NCBI RefSeq assembly: GCF_009884975.1
Contig: NZ_CP041970.1
Coordinates: forward strand, 1,860,001 to 1,924,000
Direction: 5' to 3'
From: Acinetobacter dispersus
Lineage (GTDB): Bacteria > Pseudomonadota > Gammaproteobacteria > Pseudomonadales > Moraxellaceae
DNA: 64,000 nucleotides
The first letter of the stretch is position 1; each line of letters opens with the position of its first letter. Shown piece by piece: positions 1 through 8,543 of this stretch. Below the pieces are notes generated by a model. The model worked only from the letters and a program-made list of their open reading frames with translations. It had not been told where the DNA came from and searched no databases. A program made the translations under genes and the position numbers.

Positions 1-549
1 GTATTTGGACCGACAGGCATTGGTGCAGTCTATGCCAAGCCTGAAATTCTGGAAACCATGCCTGTGTGGGAAGGCGGCGGCAATATGATTCAGGATGTGA
101 GCTTTGAACAAGTGGTTTACCAACCGGCTCCAAACAAGTTTGAAGCAGGTACGGGCAATATTGCCGATGCAGTCGGTTTAGGTGCTGCATTGGAATATGT
201 GGAACGCCTTGGCATTCATAATATTGCCCGTTATGAACATGGCTTGCTGGAATATGGCCAGCATGCGCTAAGCAGCGTTGCAGGTTTGAGACCGATTGGC
301 ACGGCGAAAAACAAAGCCAGTGTCATGTCCTTTACCCTTGCAGGTTATTCAACCGAGCAAGTAGGTAAGGCACTGAATCAACATGGCATTGCAGTACGTT
401 CAGGACACCATTGTGCTCAGCCGATTTTACGTCGTTTTGGTGTGGAACAGACGGTGCGCCCATCTTTGGCGTTTTACAACACCACGGAAGAAATTGATTT
501 GCTGGTGTCTGTATTACATCAATTGAGCAGAAACAAACGCAGTACTTAA
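1..549 (+). CDS. sufS: SufS/CsdA-type cysteine desulfurase, C-terminal part
   Basis: Class V aminotransferase-fold, PLP-dependent cysteine desulfurase, which releases sulfur from L-cysteine as a persulfide for Fe-S cluster and other sulfur-transfer pathways. The reading frame is open from the first base of the window, so the N-terminal half, including the PLP lysine, lies outside it. The visible part opens with the family motif GPTGIGAVYAK. Near the end it has RSGHHCAQP, the loop carrying the catalytic cysteine of SufS-type (group II) enzymes. An internal ATG at 58 is not the real start. A hairpin terminator follows the stop. Assignment to the family is firm; SufS versus CsdA cannot be settled from this fragment. 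Confidence 0.9.
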   Translation, partial: VFGPTGIGAVYAKPEILETMPVWEGGGNMIQDVSFEQVVYQPAPNKFEAGTGNIADAVGLGAALEYVERLGIHNIARYEHGLLEYGQHALSSVAGLRPIGTAKNKASVMSFTLAGYSTEQVGKALNQHGIAVRSGHHCAQPILRRFGVEQTVRPSLAFYNTTEEIDLLVSVLHQLSRNKRST

Positions 550-561
550 ACGCTCTGCAAT

Positions 562-591
562 AAAAAAGACTGCCTCAGTGCAGTCTTTTTT
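562..591. terminator. Bidirectional intrinsic terminator
   Basis: A 12-bp perfect stem (AAAAAAGACTGC pairing with GCAGTCTTTTTT) with a 6-nt loop and A/T tracts on both sides. It lies between the convergent sufS and LysE-family genes and can serve both. Confidence 0.85.
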
Positions 592-595
592 CTAT

Positions 596-1255
596 TTAGG
601 CAAAGGCAACGCTCCAGATCAAGCGTATTGCCACTGCACTCAAGATCACGCCCATCACCCGCTCGAAATATACGCCAAACTCTAAAAAGCGTTTCCGTAC
701 AATCGGTTGTGCAAACATGATGCTGACTAAAATGAACCATGATGCATTCACCAGACACATCCAGATGCCATAACCGATTTGAACCTTTAACGGTGTTGCG
801 GGATTCACAATGGTGGTAAAAATTGCCAGAAAAAACACGGTCGCTTTCGGATTTAACGCGTTGGTCAAAAAGCCCATATTAAAGGCTTGGATCAAGCTCG
901 GTTTGCCCAGCGCTTCCCCCGCCAGAATATCCAGATTGGCATTCGGTTGACTACGTAAACATTGCCAGCCCAAATAAATCAAATAAGCCGCGCCTGCAAC
1001 ACGTAATAACGACATTAACCAGACACTTTGCTGGATCAGCACGCCAACACCCACCAAGGTATAAAACACATGTGCCGAAATGCCGACACCAATGCCGATT
1101 GCCGTGATACAGCCAATTAAATAACCATATCGCACACTCTGCCGTACTGTAATGATAAAATCAGGACCCGGTAAAACGACTGCCATAAAATGGATCAATG
1201 CCAAGGCCAGAAACTCATGTCCATACAACTGCCACATTTGATTTATCTCCATCAT
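596..1255 (-). CDS. LysE/RhtB-family amino-acid exporter
   Basis: A 219-aa inner-membrane protein of the LysE/RhtB efflux family, which exports amino acids or related small metabolites. The N-terminal segment contains the family signature around VVLPGPDFI (residues ~27-35), followed by RQSVRYG. Five to six hydrophobic segments span the chain, and length is typical. Two adjacent ATG codons (1253-1255 and 1250-1252) are both possible starts. It is divergent from the LysR regulator at 1330 across 74 bp, the usual arrangement for a LysR-controlled exporter. Its substrate cannot be read from sequence. Confidence 0.85.
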   Translation of the reverse strand: MMEINQMWQLYGHEFLALALIHFMAVVLPGPDFIITVRQSVRYGYLIGCITAIGIGVGISAHVFYTLVGVGVLIQQSVWLMSLLRVAGAAYLIYLGWQCLRSQPNANLDILAGEALGKPSLIQAFNMGFLTNALNPKATVFFLAIFTTIVNPATPLKVQIGYGIWMCLVNASWFILVSIMFAQPIVRKRFLEFGVYFERVMGVILSAVAIRLIWSVAFA

Positions 1256-1329
1256 GACTACAGGAAAAAGATTGTATTGCGATTTTTAAAGCGCGATAAT
1301 CCAATCAAAATCCAAATAACTTTTGCTTC

Positions 1330-2274
1330 ATGAGCACAAATCAAAGTCTGGTTCTGTTAAATGAAATGGCAACCTTTGTCAAAGTTGTCGAAACGGAAAG
1401 CTTTTCTGAAACTGCACGACAACTCGGTTCTACCCCTTCGGCTGTGAGCCGCGCGATTGCCCGTTTAGAACGGGCCTTGGGTACACGCTTATTGCATCGC
1501 ACTACACGTAAACTGCGCTTGAGTGAAAGTGGTCAGCAGGTCTATGAACGCTGTGTCGACATGGTCAATGCGGCACAAGCGGTAATGGAAAGCTCGGGAC
1601 AGTTTCATATTGAACCACAAGGCGTGATTCGAATCAGTGTGCCCAAGGCTGTTGGGCATTTTATGCTGCATCCTCACTTGCCCGAATTCTTGGCACTGTA
1701 TCCAAAAATTGATATTCAACTGCTATTGGAAGACCGTTATATTGACTTGATTGATGATGGTGTCGATCTGGCCATTCGCATTACCGAACAACCACCAGGT
1801 GGATTGATGGGGCGAAAACTGATTGATATTGATCATTTAATTTGTGCCACGCCAGAATATTTACAGCAACATGGCATACCGCAACATCCTCATGATTTAA
1901 AACAGCACCAGTGTATTTATTTAGGTGAACAACCTAATGACTCGAAATGGAAATTCCAGCAAGAACAGAAATCAATTACGGTACCAGTCCGTGGTCGTTA
2001 TGCAGCCAATCACACTGGCGTACGCCTCAGTGCCGCTTTACAACATTTAGGCATAGCCAGTTTGCCTTACTTCGTAGCACGCCATGCCTTAGAACAAGGT
2101 TCTTTGGTGCAGGTCTTACCTGATTGGCATTTTAAGACCCATTACAGTGGTGGCGCATGGTTGCTCTATCCACCTACCCGTCATGTGCCACCAAAACTCA
2201 GTGTGTTCATTCAATATCTGGCGGAAAAATTAGCCGCAGAACCAGTTTTATTTCCGCAAAATACGCCGAGCTAA
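1330..2274 (+). CDS. LysR-family transcriptional regulator
   Basis: A 314-aa LysR-type regulator. The N-terminal winged helix-turn-helix (residues ~13-72) contains FSETARQLGSTPSAVSRAIA and LGTRLLHRTTRKLRL. A LysR substrate-binding domain covers roughly residues 100-300. It probably controls the divergent LysE-family exporter and itself through the 74-bp intergenic region. No Shine-Dalgarno is obvious before the ATG at 1330, and an in-frame ATG at 1366 is an alternative that would still keep the DNA-binding domain. The inducer is unknown. Confidence 0.85.
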   Translation: MSTNQSLVLLNEMATFVKVVETESFSETARQLGSTPSAVSRAIARLERALGTRLLHRTTRKLRLSESGQQVYERCVDMVNAAQAVMESSGQFHIEPQGVIRISVPKAVGHFMLHPHLPEFLALYPKIDIQLLLEDRYIDLIDDGVDLAIRITEQPPGGLMGRKLIDIDHLICATPEYLQQHGIPQHPHDLKQHQCIYLGEQPNDSKWKFQQEQKSITVPVRGRYAANHTGVRLSAALQHLGIASLPYFVARHALEQGSLVQVLPDWHFKTHYSGGAWLLYPPTRHVPPKLSVFIQYLAEKLAAEPVLFPQNTPS

Positions 2275-2493
2275 AACGATCACTTTCATTTATAAATCTA
2301 GCGACAATAGCAAACAATATGAAAACCAACAAATCCTAAGATATTAATTTTAAAATATATATTAATTTAAATTATCCATTCATAAAACAATAAAAAGCAT
2401 CTTTATTTTCATCCTGCATGATAGACAATGCACAAAAACAGATATTTTTTGCTGCATAAGTTATTTTTCTTCATTTTGCATAATCGCTAATCT

Positions 2494-2518
2494 AACAACC
2501 AAGTTGTTATAACAAGTT
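2494..2518. promoter_or_regulatory. Candidate operator for the GntR/UTRA regulator
   Basis: Two overlapping dyads lie 9-33 bp before the gntR start: AACAAC-CAA-GTTGTT (2494-2508) and the 12-bp perfect palindrome TTGTTATAACAA (2504-2515). HutC-subfamily GntR proteins bind GT...AC palindromes of this kind, so autoregulation of the cluster is a reasonable inference. The rest of the 2275-2526 spacer is AT-rich with no gene seen. Confidence 0.5.
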
Positions 2519-2526
2519 TAAGTGCA

Positions 2527-3279
2527 ATGAACCAATCGATTGTAAATAAAGTAAGTGGCGAACGCCCGTTGTATGATCAAGTCTATCAGGCCCTACTACA
2601 GCAGATCGTCGAGGGGAGTTATCAGATTCATCAGCAATTGCCATCCGAAAAAGAACTGAGTGAATTATTTAATGTCAGCCGTATCACTATTCGTCAGGCA
2701 CTCAATCAACTTCAGCTCGAACACTTGGTTTACAAGATTCAAGGCAAAGGCACTTTCGTCAGCGCACCGAAAACCTTTCAGAACATTTCTCAATTGCAAG
2801 GCTTTGCAGAAGCCATGACCAATATGGGACATGAGGTGTTTAATGTGGTCAAAGAATTCCGTTTTATTCCTGCCACACCACAAATAGCATCGAAGTTAAA
2901 ACTTTCAGTGAACAGTACCGTGGTGGAAATTAAACGCATTCGCCTGCTCAATCGTAAACCCGTTTCATTTGAACTGACCTATTTACCCGAATCGATTGGT
3001 TTAGCTTTGCAAGAGATTAACCTCTCCACGCGTGATGTGTTTTTAGCGATTGAAGAAGATTTATCGATTGCCTTGGGACATGCAGATTTAAACATTGACG
3101 CCACCCTTGCTGATGAAGAACTCAGTGAGCTTCTGCACGTCGATATCAATGCACCACTATTAAGAGTGGAGCGACTGACTCATGATCATGCTGGACACCC
3201 AATTGACTTCGAATATCTCTACTTCTCAGGAGAGACCTTCCAATACCGTTTAAGAGTAGATCGAAAAAGAAATACCTAA
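2527..3279 (+). CDS. GntR-family regulator, HutC/UTRA subfamily
   Basis: A 250-aa regulator with an N-terminal GntR winged helix (residues ~12-80: RPLYDQVYQALLQQIVEG, then LPSEKELSELFNVSRITIRQAL and GKGTFV) and a C-terminal UTRA ligand-binding domain (~100-245, ending in the typical ERLTHDHAGHPIDFEYLYF pattern). UTRA domains sense small molecules, often the substrate of the neighbouring pathway. The gene lies 44 bp before the flavoprotein gene on the same strand, and a palindrome sits just before its ATG, so it probably represses its own operon until the imported substrate appears. The Shine-Dalgarno before the ATG is weak. The effector is unknown. Confidence 0.88.
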   Translation: MNQSIVNKVSGERPLYDQVYQALLQQIVEGSYQIHQQLPSEKELSELFNVSRITIRQALNQLQLEHLVYKIQGKGTFVSAPKTFQNISQLQGFAEAMTNMGHEVFNVVKEFRFIPATPQIASKLKLSVNSTVVEIKRIRLLNRKPVSFELTYLPESIGLALQEINLSTRDVFLAIEEDLSIALGHADLNIDATLADEELSELLHVDINAPLLRVERLTHDHAGHPIDFEYLYFSGETFQYRLRVDRKRNT

Positions 3280-3323
3280 CGTCACTAACCTTGTGAATTA
3301 AAACGCACTCAAAAAGGCACAAC

Positions 3324-5061
3324 ATGAATACGATTACACTGGACTATGACATTGTCGTCATCGGTGGGGGGACGGCTGGCCCAATGGCAGCCATCAAAGC
3401 CAAAACAGCCAACCCCAACCTGAAAGTTTTACTGATTGAAAAAGCCAATGTGAAACGCAGTGGCGCAATTTCAATGGGTATGGACGGCCTGAATAATGCC
3501 GTTATTCCAGGCTATGCCACGCCTGAGCAATACACCAAGGAAATCACCATTGCCAATGATGGCATTGTCAATCAAGCCACCGTCTATGCTTATGCCAAAC
3601 ACAGTTTCACCACCATTCAGCAACTTGATCAGTGGGGTGTGAAATTTGAAAAAGATGAAACGGGAGAATATGCAGTAAAGAAAGTCCATCACATGGGTGC
3701 TTATGTACTGCCGATGCCTGAAGGCCATGACATTAAAAAAGTCCTCTATCGCCAACTGAAACGTGCTCAAGTCAAAATCAATAACCGCATTGTCACTACT
3801 CGCCTACTGAAAAATGCCGAGGGAGCCATCAACGGTGTACTTGGCTTTGACTGTCGCAATGGTGATTTCTATGTGATCAAAACTAAGGCTGCGATTTTAT
3901 GTTGCGGTGCAGCAGGACGTTTGGGTTTACCTGCATCTGGCTATTTGATGGGAACTTATGAAAACCCGACCAACGCAGGCGATGGTTATGCCATGGCTTA
4001 CCATGCAGGGGCTGAACTCTCCAACTTGGAATGCTTCCAGATTAATCCGCTGATTAAAGATTATAACGGCCCTGCCTGTGCCTATGTGACCGGTCCATTG
4101 GGGGGTTATACCGCCAACAGCAAAGGCGAACGTTTTATTGAATGTGACTACTGGTCAGGCCAAATGATGTGGGAATTTTATCAGGAACTGCAGTGGCAAT
4201 GGCCCAGTGTTCCTGAAAATGGATCATTTGGCGGAAGAAACCATTCAAACTATTGAAGAAATTCTGCATACCAATGAACGCCCAAGTCGAGGCCGTTTCC
4301 ATGAAGGCCGTGGCACTGATTACCGACAAGATATGGTAGAAATGCAAATTTCAGAAATTGGTTTCTGTAGTGGTCACAGTGCTTCTGGGGTGTGGGTCAA
4401 TGAAAAAGCAGAAACCTCCATCAAAGGGCTGTACAGCGCGGGCGATATGGCAGCCGTTCCGCATAACTACATGCTGGGTGCCTTTACCTATGGCTGGTTT
4501 GCTGGGGTCAATGCCGCTGAATATGTCGTAGAACAAGCCGATTCAGAATTGAATACCGATGAAATAGAAGCTGAAAAAGCCCGTGTTTTTGCACCTTTAC
4601 ACCGTCCAGAGGGGCTGTCATCGGAACAAGTGGAATACAAGTTGCGTCGTATGGTCAATGACTACTTACAACCACCCAAAACCCGACAAAAAATTGAAAT
4701 TGCGCTCAAACGCTTTGAAGAAATCAAAAGCGATATTGAGCAGATTAATGCCAGCCATCCACATGAATTGATGCGTGTTGCTGAAGTCGCTGTGATTCGT
4801 GACTGTGCAGAAATGGCCGCGCGTGCGTCGCTCTTCCGTGAAGAAAGCCGTTGGGGACTCTATCACTACCGTGCAGATTGCCCTGAAAAAAATGATCAGG
4901 ATTGGTTCTGTCATACCCATCTTAAAAAAGATCAGCACGGCAATATGGTCAGCTTTAAAAAAGCAGTTGAGCCTTATTTCATCCCAATTGAGGAAGATGA
5001 AGCCAACGCTTACAACCTATTGCGTATTCAAAAGAAATTAGTCGCTGAAACAGTCGAATAA
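3324..5061 (+). pseudogene. AprA/FrdA-like FAD flavoprotein subunit, frameshifted
   Basis: A FAD-dependent oxidoreductase of the succinate dehydrogenase/fumarate reductase/adenylylsulfate reductase flavoprotein superfamily. The N-terminal part has the dinucleotide-binding motif DIVVIGGGTAGPMAA. The frame starting at 3324 runs through ...GERFIECDYWSGQMMWEFYQELQ and then loses family sense after codon 4191. The frame one base later resumes with GNGPVFLKMDHLAEETI and continues through LYSAGDMAAVPHNYMLGA, typical of the superfamily, to the stop at 5061. The break is at 4191-4195 (cag-t-ggc). A missing AG (CAGAGTGGC to CAGTGGC) or one extra base explains it; repair by +2 gives about 579 aa. It may be a true null allele or a sequencing error. 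The ferredoxin gene follows after 10 bp, the usual AprA-AprB arrangement. The substrate is unknown. Confidence 0.85.
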
Positions 5062-5071
5062 GGAACATCAC

Positions 5072-5317
5072 ATGGCTTTTATTTTTAAAGAAATTGCCCA
5101 CCGCACTGCTGCACCTGTGTTGGTGGATGAAGATAAATGTATTGCCGACAAAGGCTGTACCGTCTGTGTTGATGTTTGCCCAATGGACTTATTGGCGATT
5201 CATCCAGAAAGTAAAAAAGCCTATATGCAGTTTGATGAATGTTGGTATTGCATGCCATGCGAGAAGGACTGCCCGACCGATGCCATTCAAGTCAACATTC
5301 CATATTTACTTAAATGA
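5072..5317 (+). CDS. 2[4Fe-4S] ferredoxin, AprB-like partner subunit
   Basis: An 81-aa ferredoxin. Two cysteine sets are visible: C23, C29, C32, C36 (C-x5-C-x2-C-x3-CP) and C57, C60, C63, C67 (C-x2-C-x2-C-x3-CP). These are enough for two [4Fe-4S] clusters, with the longer first spacing as seen in AprB-like ferredoxins. It lies 10 bp after the flavoprotein gene and 10 bp before the ABC substrate-binding gene, so all three are very likely co-transcribed. It probably passes electrons to or from the flavoprotein FAD. There is no export signal, so it acts in the cytoplasm. Confidence 0.9.
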   Translation: MAFIFKEIAHRTAAPVLVDEDKCIADKGCTVCVDVCPMDLLAIHPESKKAYMQFDECWYCMPCEKDCPTDAIQVNIPYLLK

Positions 5318-5327
5318 GGGGAACAAT

Positions 5328-6737
5328 ATGAGACTCAACCACTTAGCCAAAAGCCTGATTCTGAGCAGTAGTTTGCTGACAATCTTTAGCTCAACACATG
5401 CAGAAAATATTCGGATTGCGATTGGTACCCAAGATACCACTATTAACTGTGCTACTGGCGGCTTATTGATTCGCGAGTTAAATCTACTGCCCAAATATTT
5501 GCCAAAAACAGGCAAATATAAAGATGCCAAATACGATATTGTCTGGAAAAATTTTACCTCTGGGGCGCCATTGACCAGTGAAATGGTGGCTGGTCGTTTA
5601 GATATTGGCGCAATGGCAGACTTCCCAGCAGTCAATAACAATGTCGCGTTTAAAAAGACGGGCAAAGAAAGTATTTTCCTGAGTGTGCTCTCTGGCAGTA
5701 CCACTGGCAGTGGTAACGGCATCGTGGTTCCGCTGGATTCTGAGCTTAACTCGATCCAAGATTTAAAAGGAAAAACGATTTCTGTACCTTTTGCTTCAAC
5801 CGCACATGGTCTATTACTGCGTGCCATTGCTGCACAAGGTTGGGACCCGAAAAAGGATGTCAAAATTATTGCCCAAGCCCCTGAAGTGGCAGGTCCAGCA
5901 CTCAAAAGCAATAAGATTGATGCACATGCAGATTTTGTTCCTTTTGCAGAATTATTTCCCTATCAAGGTTTTGCCCGCAAAATTTATGACGGCGCACAGG
6001 CTAAAACCCCAACCATTCATGGCTCTTTAGCCAGCAAGTCCTATGCTCAACAATATCCAGAAATTATTCAGGCCTACTTACGTGCAACCATTGAAGCCGA
6101 TCAATTGATCCGTAAAGAACCTGAAAAATATAGTGAACTGATTGCAGCCAAAACAGGGATTCCTGCCGAAGTAGTGTATTTATTTCATGGACCTCTCGGC
6201 GTACAAACCCGTGACCTGACCTGGAAGCCTGAATATAAGCAAGCGACTCAAACTGCCGTCGATACTTTGAAATATCTAGGTCGTGATGATGTTGATATCA
6301 ATGTCAATCAATTCATTGATGATCAATACATCAAAAAAGCCTTCCAAAGCGCGGGCTTGAATTACGCACAACAACTCAAAAATTACGCTCAATCCCCTCT
6401 CGTTGCCAAAGATGCCTTGACTCAAAAACCGATTCAAAGTTTTGATCGGGTCACACAGATTTGGGTGAAAGGTGAAGCCAAAGTGCGTAGTTATGCCACA
6501 CCTGAAACTGCCTTTGCAGATTTAAATAAATTAAAGCAGAGCGGTAAAAACATCCGTGTGGTCTACAACCAAGACCGTAATTTAAAAATCAAATTACTGG
6601 CGAATCTGGCATGGTATGCCACCGATAAAAACGGTCAGATCAGTGCCTTCTTACTGCGTGGGGATGCCAACAATTGGGCCAAAACACATGGCGGCAAAGT
6701 CTATGACTTTAATAATGCTCAAAAGCTGGTGAAGTAA
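5328..6737 (+). CDS. ABC importer substrate-binding protein (nitrate/sulfonate/taurine type)
   Basis: A 469-aa periplasmic binding protein of the NrtA/SsuA/TauA superfamily. The start at 5328 is chosen because GAGGGGAAC precedes it and a signal peptide follows (hydrophobic core LILSSSLLTIF, cleavage after THA, ~residue 22). An upstream in-frame extension runs over the ferredoxin gene and is rejected. The binding domain covers ~25-365. The last ~100 residues (about 371-469) are extra compared with ordinary members. They end in LLRGDANNWAKTHGGKVYDF, which recalls the C-terminus of NosL-type domains; that resemblance is by eye only. It should deliver the unknown substrate to the permease and ATPase downstream, across a repeat-filled gap of 128 bp. 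Confidence 0.85.
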   Translation: MRLNHLAKSLILSSSLLTIFSSTHAENIRIAIGTQDTTINCATGGLLIRELNLLPKYLPKTGKYKDAKYDIVWKNFTSGAPLTSEMVAGRLDIGAMADFPAVNNNVAFKKTGKESIFLSVLSGSTTGSGNGIVVPLDSELNSIQDLKGKTISVPFASTAHGLLLRAIAAQGWDPKKDVKIIAQAPEVAGPALKSNKIDAHADFVPFAELFPYQGFARKIYDGAQAKTPTIHGSLASKSYAQQYPEIIQAYLRATIEADQLIRKEPEKYSELIAAKTGIPAEVVYLFHGPLGVQTRDLTWKPEYKQATQTAVDTLKYLGRDDVDINVNQFIDDQYIKKAFQSAGLNYAQQLKNYAQSPLVAKDALTQKPIQSFDRVTQIWVKGEAKVRSYATPETAFADLNKLKQSGKNIRVVYNQDRNLKIKLLANLAWYATDKNGQISAFLLRGDANNWAKTHGGKVYDFNNAQKLVK

Positions 6738-6739
6738 TG

Positions 6740-6845
6740 AAATCCCTCCCAACCTCCCTTTAGCAAGGGAGGAGCCTCACGAATCTTAGTCAGTCTTTAG
6801 ACTCGTGAAAAGTCCACCTTTTAAAGGGGGATTTAGGTGGATTTT
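6740..6845. repeat. Palindromic REP/MITE-like intergenic repeat
   Basis: About 106 bp of nested inverted repeats between the binding-protein and permease genes. The ends (AAATCCCTCCCAACCTCCC and the complement of AAAGGGGGATTTAGGTGG) form an imperfect ~22-bp terminal inverted repeat. Inside is a perfect 8-bp hairpin CCTCCCTT/AAGGGAGG and a second dyad (CTCACGAATCT with AGACTCGTGA). No coding capacity. Only one copy is seen in this window. It could act as an mRNA-stabilising or attenuating structure within the operon. Confidence 0.75.
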
Positions 6846-6865
6846 GAGATTCAGGAGAAATAAAT

Positions 6866-7708
6866 ATGAATAGTTTAGCGGATACCCAACCGATTCAGTC
6901 TAAGGCAATCCGCCCTGTGCTGATATTTTCAAAAAGCCGTGTGATTTCATACAGCTTAAGTGCAGTGTCACTGTTGTTCAGTCTTGTGTTTTGGCAACTC
7001 GCCTCGCAATACCATTTAAATTTGGGACTGATTAACTTTGCCAATGTGCCTTCGCCACGAGATGTTATTCAATCTCTACTTGCTTTTGCCGAACTGGATA
7101 CAGCCCTTGCACATGTCAAAGCCAGTATTACTCGAGTGTTGATTGGCTTCTTACTCGCGTCAGTGGTTGGGGTCATTCTAGGATTATTGATTGGTTATTC
7201 TAAAACGCTGGCGTCCCTATTGATGCCACCCTTAGAAATCTTGCGTCCGATTCCAGCCGTCGCATGGATTCCTCTAGCAATTCTAATGTTTCCATCCTCA
7301 GAAGCCTCGATGATTTTTATTACCTTTTTAGGTGCGTTATTCCCAATCTTGCTCAATACCATTCACGGCGTTGAGGCCGTTGATCAACGTTTAATCGCTT
7401 CCGCAAAAAGTCTAGGTGCAGGTCAGTTTGCCATTTTGCGCGAAGTCATCATTCCAGGTTCCTTGCCCAGCATCACTACGGGTCTTGCGATTGGCATGGG
7501 CACCTGTTGGTTCTGTCTGGTTACGGCTGAAATGATCTCTGGTCAGCTCGGTATTGGCTATTTCACTTGGGAATCCTTCACCTTACAAAACTATGCAGAC
7601 ATCATTGTTGGCATGCTGTTGATCGGTGCATTAGGTATGTTCAGCAGTGCTTTTCTGCGTTATCTAGGCAAAAAACTTACCCCTTGGTATCAGTTAAGGA
7701 AGGCATAA
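6866..7708 (+). CDS. ABC importer permease (nitrate/sulfonate/taurine type)
   Basis: A 280-aa inner-membrane permease of the BPD_transp_1 / SsuC-TauC-NrtB family with about six membrane segments (the first near residues 28-48). The EAA-type loop that contacts the ATPase is visible around AKSLGAGQFAILREVIIPGSLP. The ATG follows a clear AGGAG. The stop is one base before the ATPase gene, showing translational coupling. It forms the import channel for the substrate captured by the protein at 5328. Confidence 0.9.
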   Translation: MNSLADTQPIQSKAIRPVLIFSKSRVISYSLSAVSLLFSLVFWQLASQYHLNLGLINFANVPSPRDVIQSLLAFAELDTALAHVKASITRVLIGFLLASVVGVILGLLIGYSKTLASLLMPPLEILRPIPAVAWIPLAILMFPSSEASMIFITFLGALFPILLNTIHGVEAVDQRLIASAKSLGAGQFAILREVIIPGSLPSITTGLAIGMGTCWFCLVTAEMISGQLGIGYFTWESFTLQNYADIIVGMLLIGALGMFSSAFLRYLGKKLTPWYQLRKA

Positions 7709-7709
7709 C

Positions 7710-8531
7710 ATGAGTCAATACGGTCATATCCATTTACACAACATCAACCTACACCTTGGGCAAGACAAACAACGCTTTCAAGCCTTGGATCATGTCTCCT
7801 TTGATCTGCAGGCAGGCGAGTTTGTGTGTTTGCTTGGTCCTTCGGGTTGTGGCAAATCAACACTGCTTGGCGCACTAGCAGGTCATTTACCGATTAGCTC
7901 AGGCACCATGCTATTGGATCAAAAAGCCATTGAAGAACCCTCATCTGATCGAGGCTTGGTGTTTCAACAACACACCCTATTTCCATGGAAAAGTGTGCTA
8001 GAAAATGTGTGTTTTGGCTTAAAAATGAAAGGCATCTCTAAAGCCCAACGTCGAGATCAAGCCCAGCAAATGATTGAACTGGTCGGCCTAAAAGGTTTTG
8101 AAGATAAATATCCCGCTGAATTATCAGGCGGAATGCAACAACGGGTTGAAATTGCACGCGTGCTGATTAATCAGCCTCGTGTATTGCTGATGGATGAACC
8201 CTTTGGTGCACTGGATGCTCAGACTCGCTTAAAGATGCAGGAACTGCTGCTTGAAATCTGGCAAAGCATCCAAACCTCAGTGCTGTTCATTACCCACGAT
8301 ATTGATGAAGCTTTATTTTTGGCAGATCGGGTCTTGATCATGAGCCACCGCCCCGGACGTATTATTGAAGAAATTAAACTGGATTTCCCCCGCCCCAGAC
8401 ATGTTGATCTGGTGACTTCGACCGAGTTTACCCAAATAAAAAAACATTGTATTCAAGTATTAAAACACGCCACTCAAGCTGAACTGAGTCGGTTAAATCC
8501 ACTCGGTTTAAATCAGAAAGTCGCGGTTTAG
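7710..8531 (+). CDS. ABC importer ATPase (nitrate/sulfonate/taurine type)
   Basis: A 273-aa ABC ATPase of the SsuB/TauB/NrtD family. Walker [10 protein letters not shown]-loop region [10 protein letters not shown], signature LSGGMQQR, Walker [13 protein letters not shown] and H-loop ITHDIDEA are all intact. It starts 1 bp after the permease gene and powers that importer. No regulatory C-terminal domain is present. Family level is certain; the substrate is not. Confidence 0.93.
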   Translation: MSQYGHIHLHNINLHLGQDKQRFQALDHVSFDLQAGEFVCLLGPSGCGKSTLLGALAGHLPISSGTMLLDQKAIEEPSSDRGLVFQQHTLFPWKSVLENVCFGLKMKGISKAQRRDQAQQMIELVGLKGFEDKYPAELSGGMQQRVEIARVLINQPRVLLMDEPFGALDAQTRLKMQELLLEIWQSIQTSVLFITHDIDEALFLADRVLIMSHRPGRIIEEIKLDFPRPRHVDLVTSTEFTQIKKHCIQVLKHATQAELSRLNPLGLNQKVAV

Positions 8532-8543
8532 GAACCATAAAAT

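Noticed and set aside
3324..5317. Dissimilatory adenylylsulfate reductase (AprBA) of sulfate reduction or sulfur oxidation
   Set aside because: No sat, aprM or qmo genes nearby, and the cluster includes an importer and HEAT/DUF971 proteins; only fold-level resemblance is supported.
5094..5327. Longer N-terminus for the substrate-binding protein
   Set aside because: It would run out of frame through the ferredoxin gene; the ATG at 5328 has an SD and a signal peptide.
5306..5911. 201-aa open frame on the minus strand over the substrate-binding gene
   Set aside because: It lies wholly antisense to a well-supported gene, has no family sequence or Shine-Dalgarno, and looks like a codon-bias shadow.
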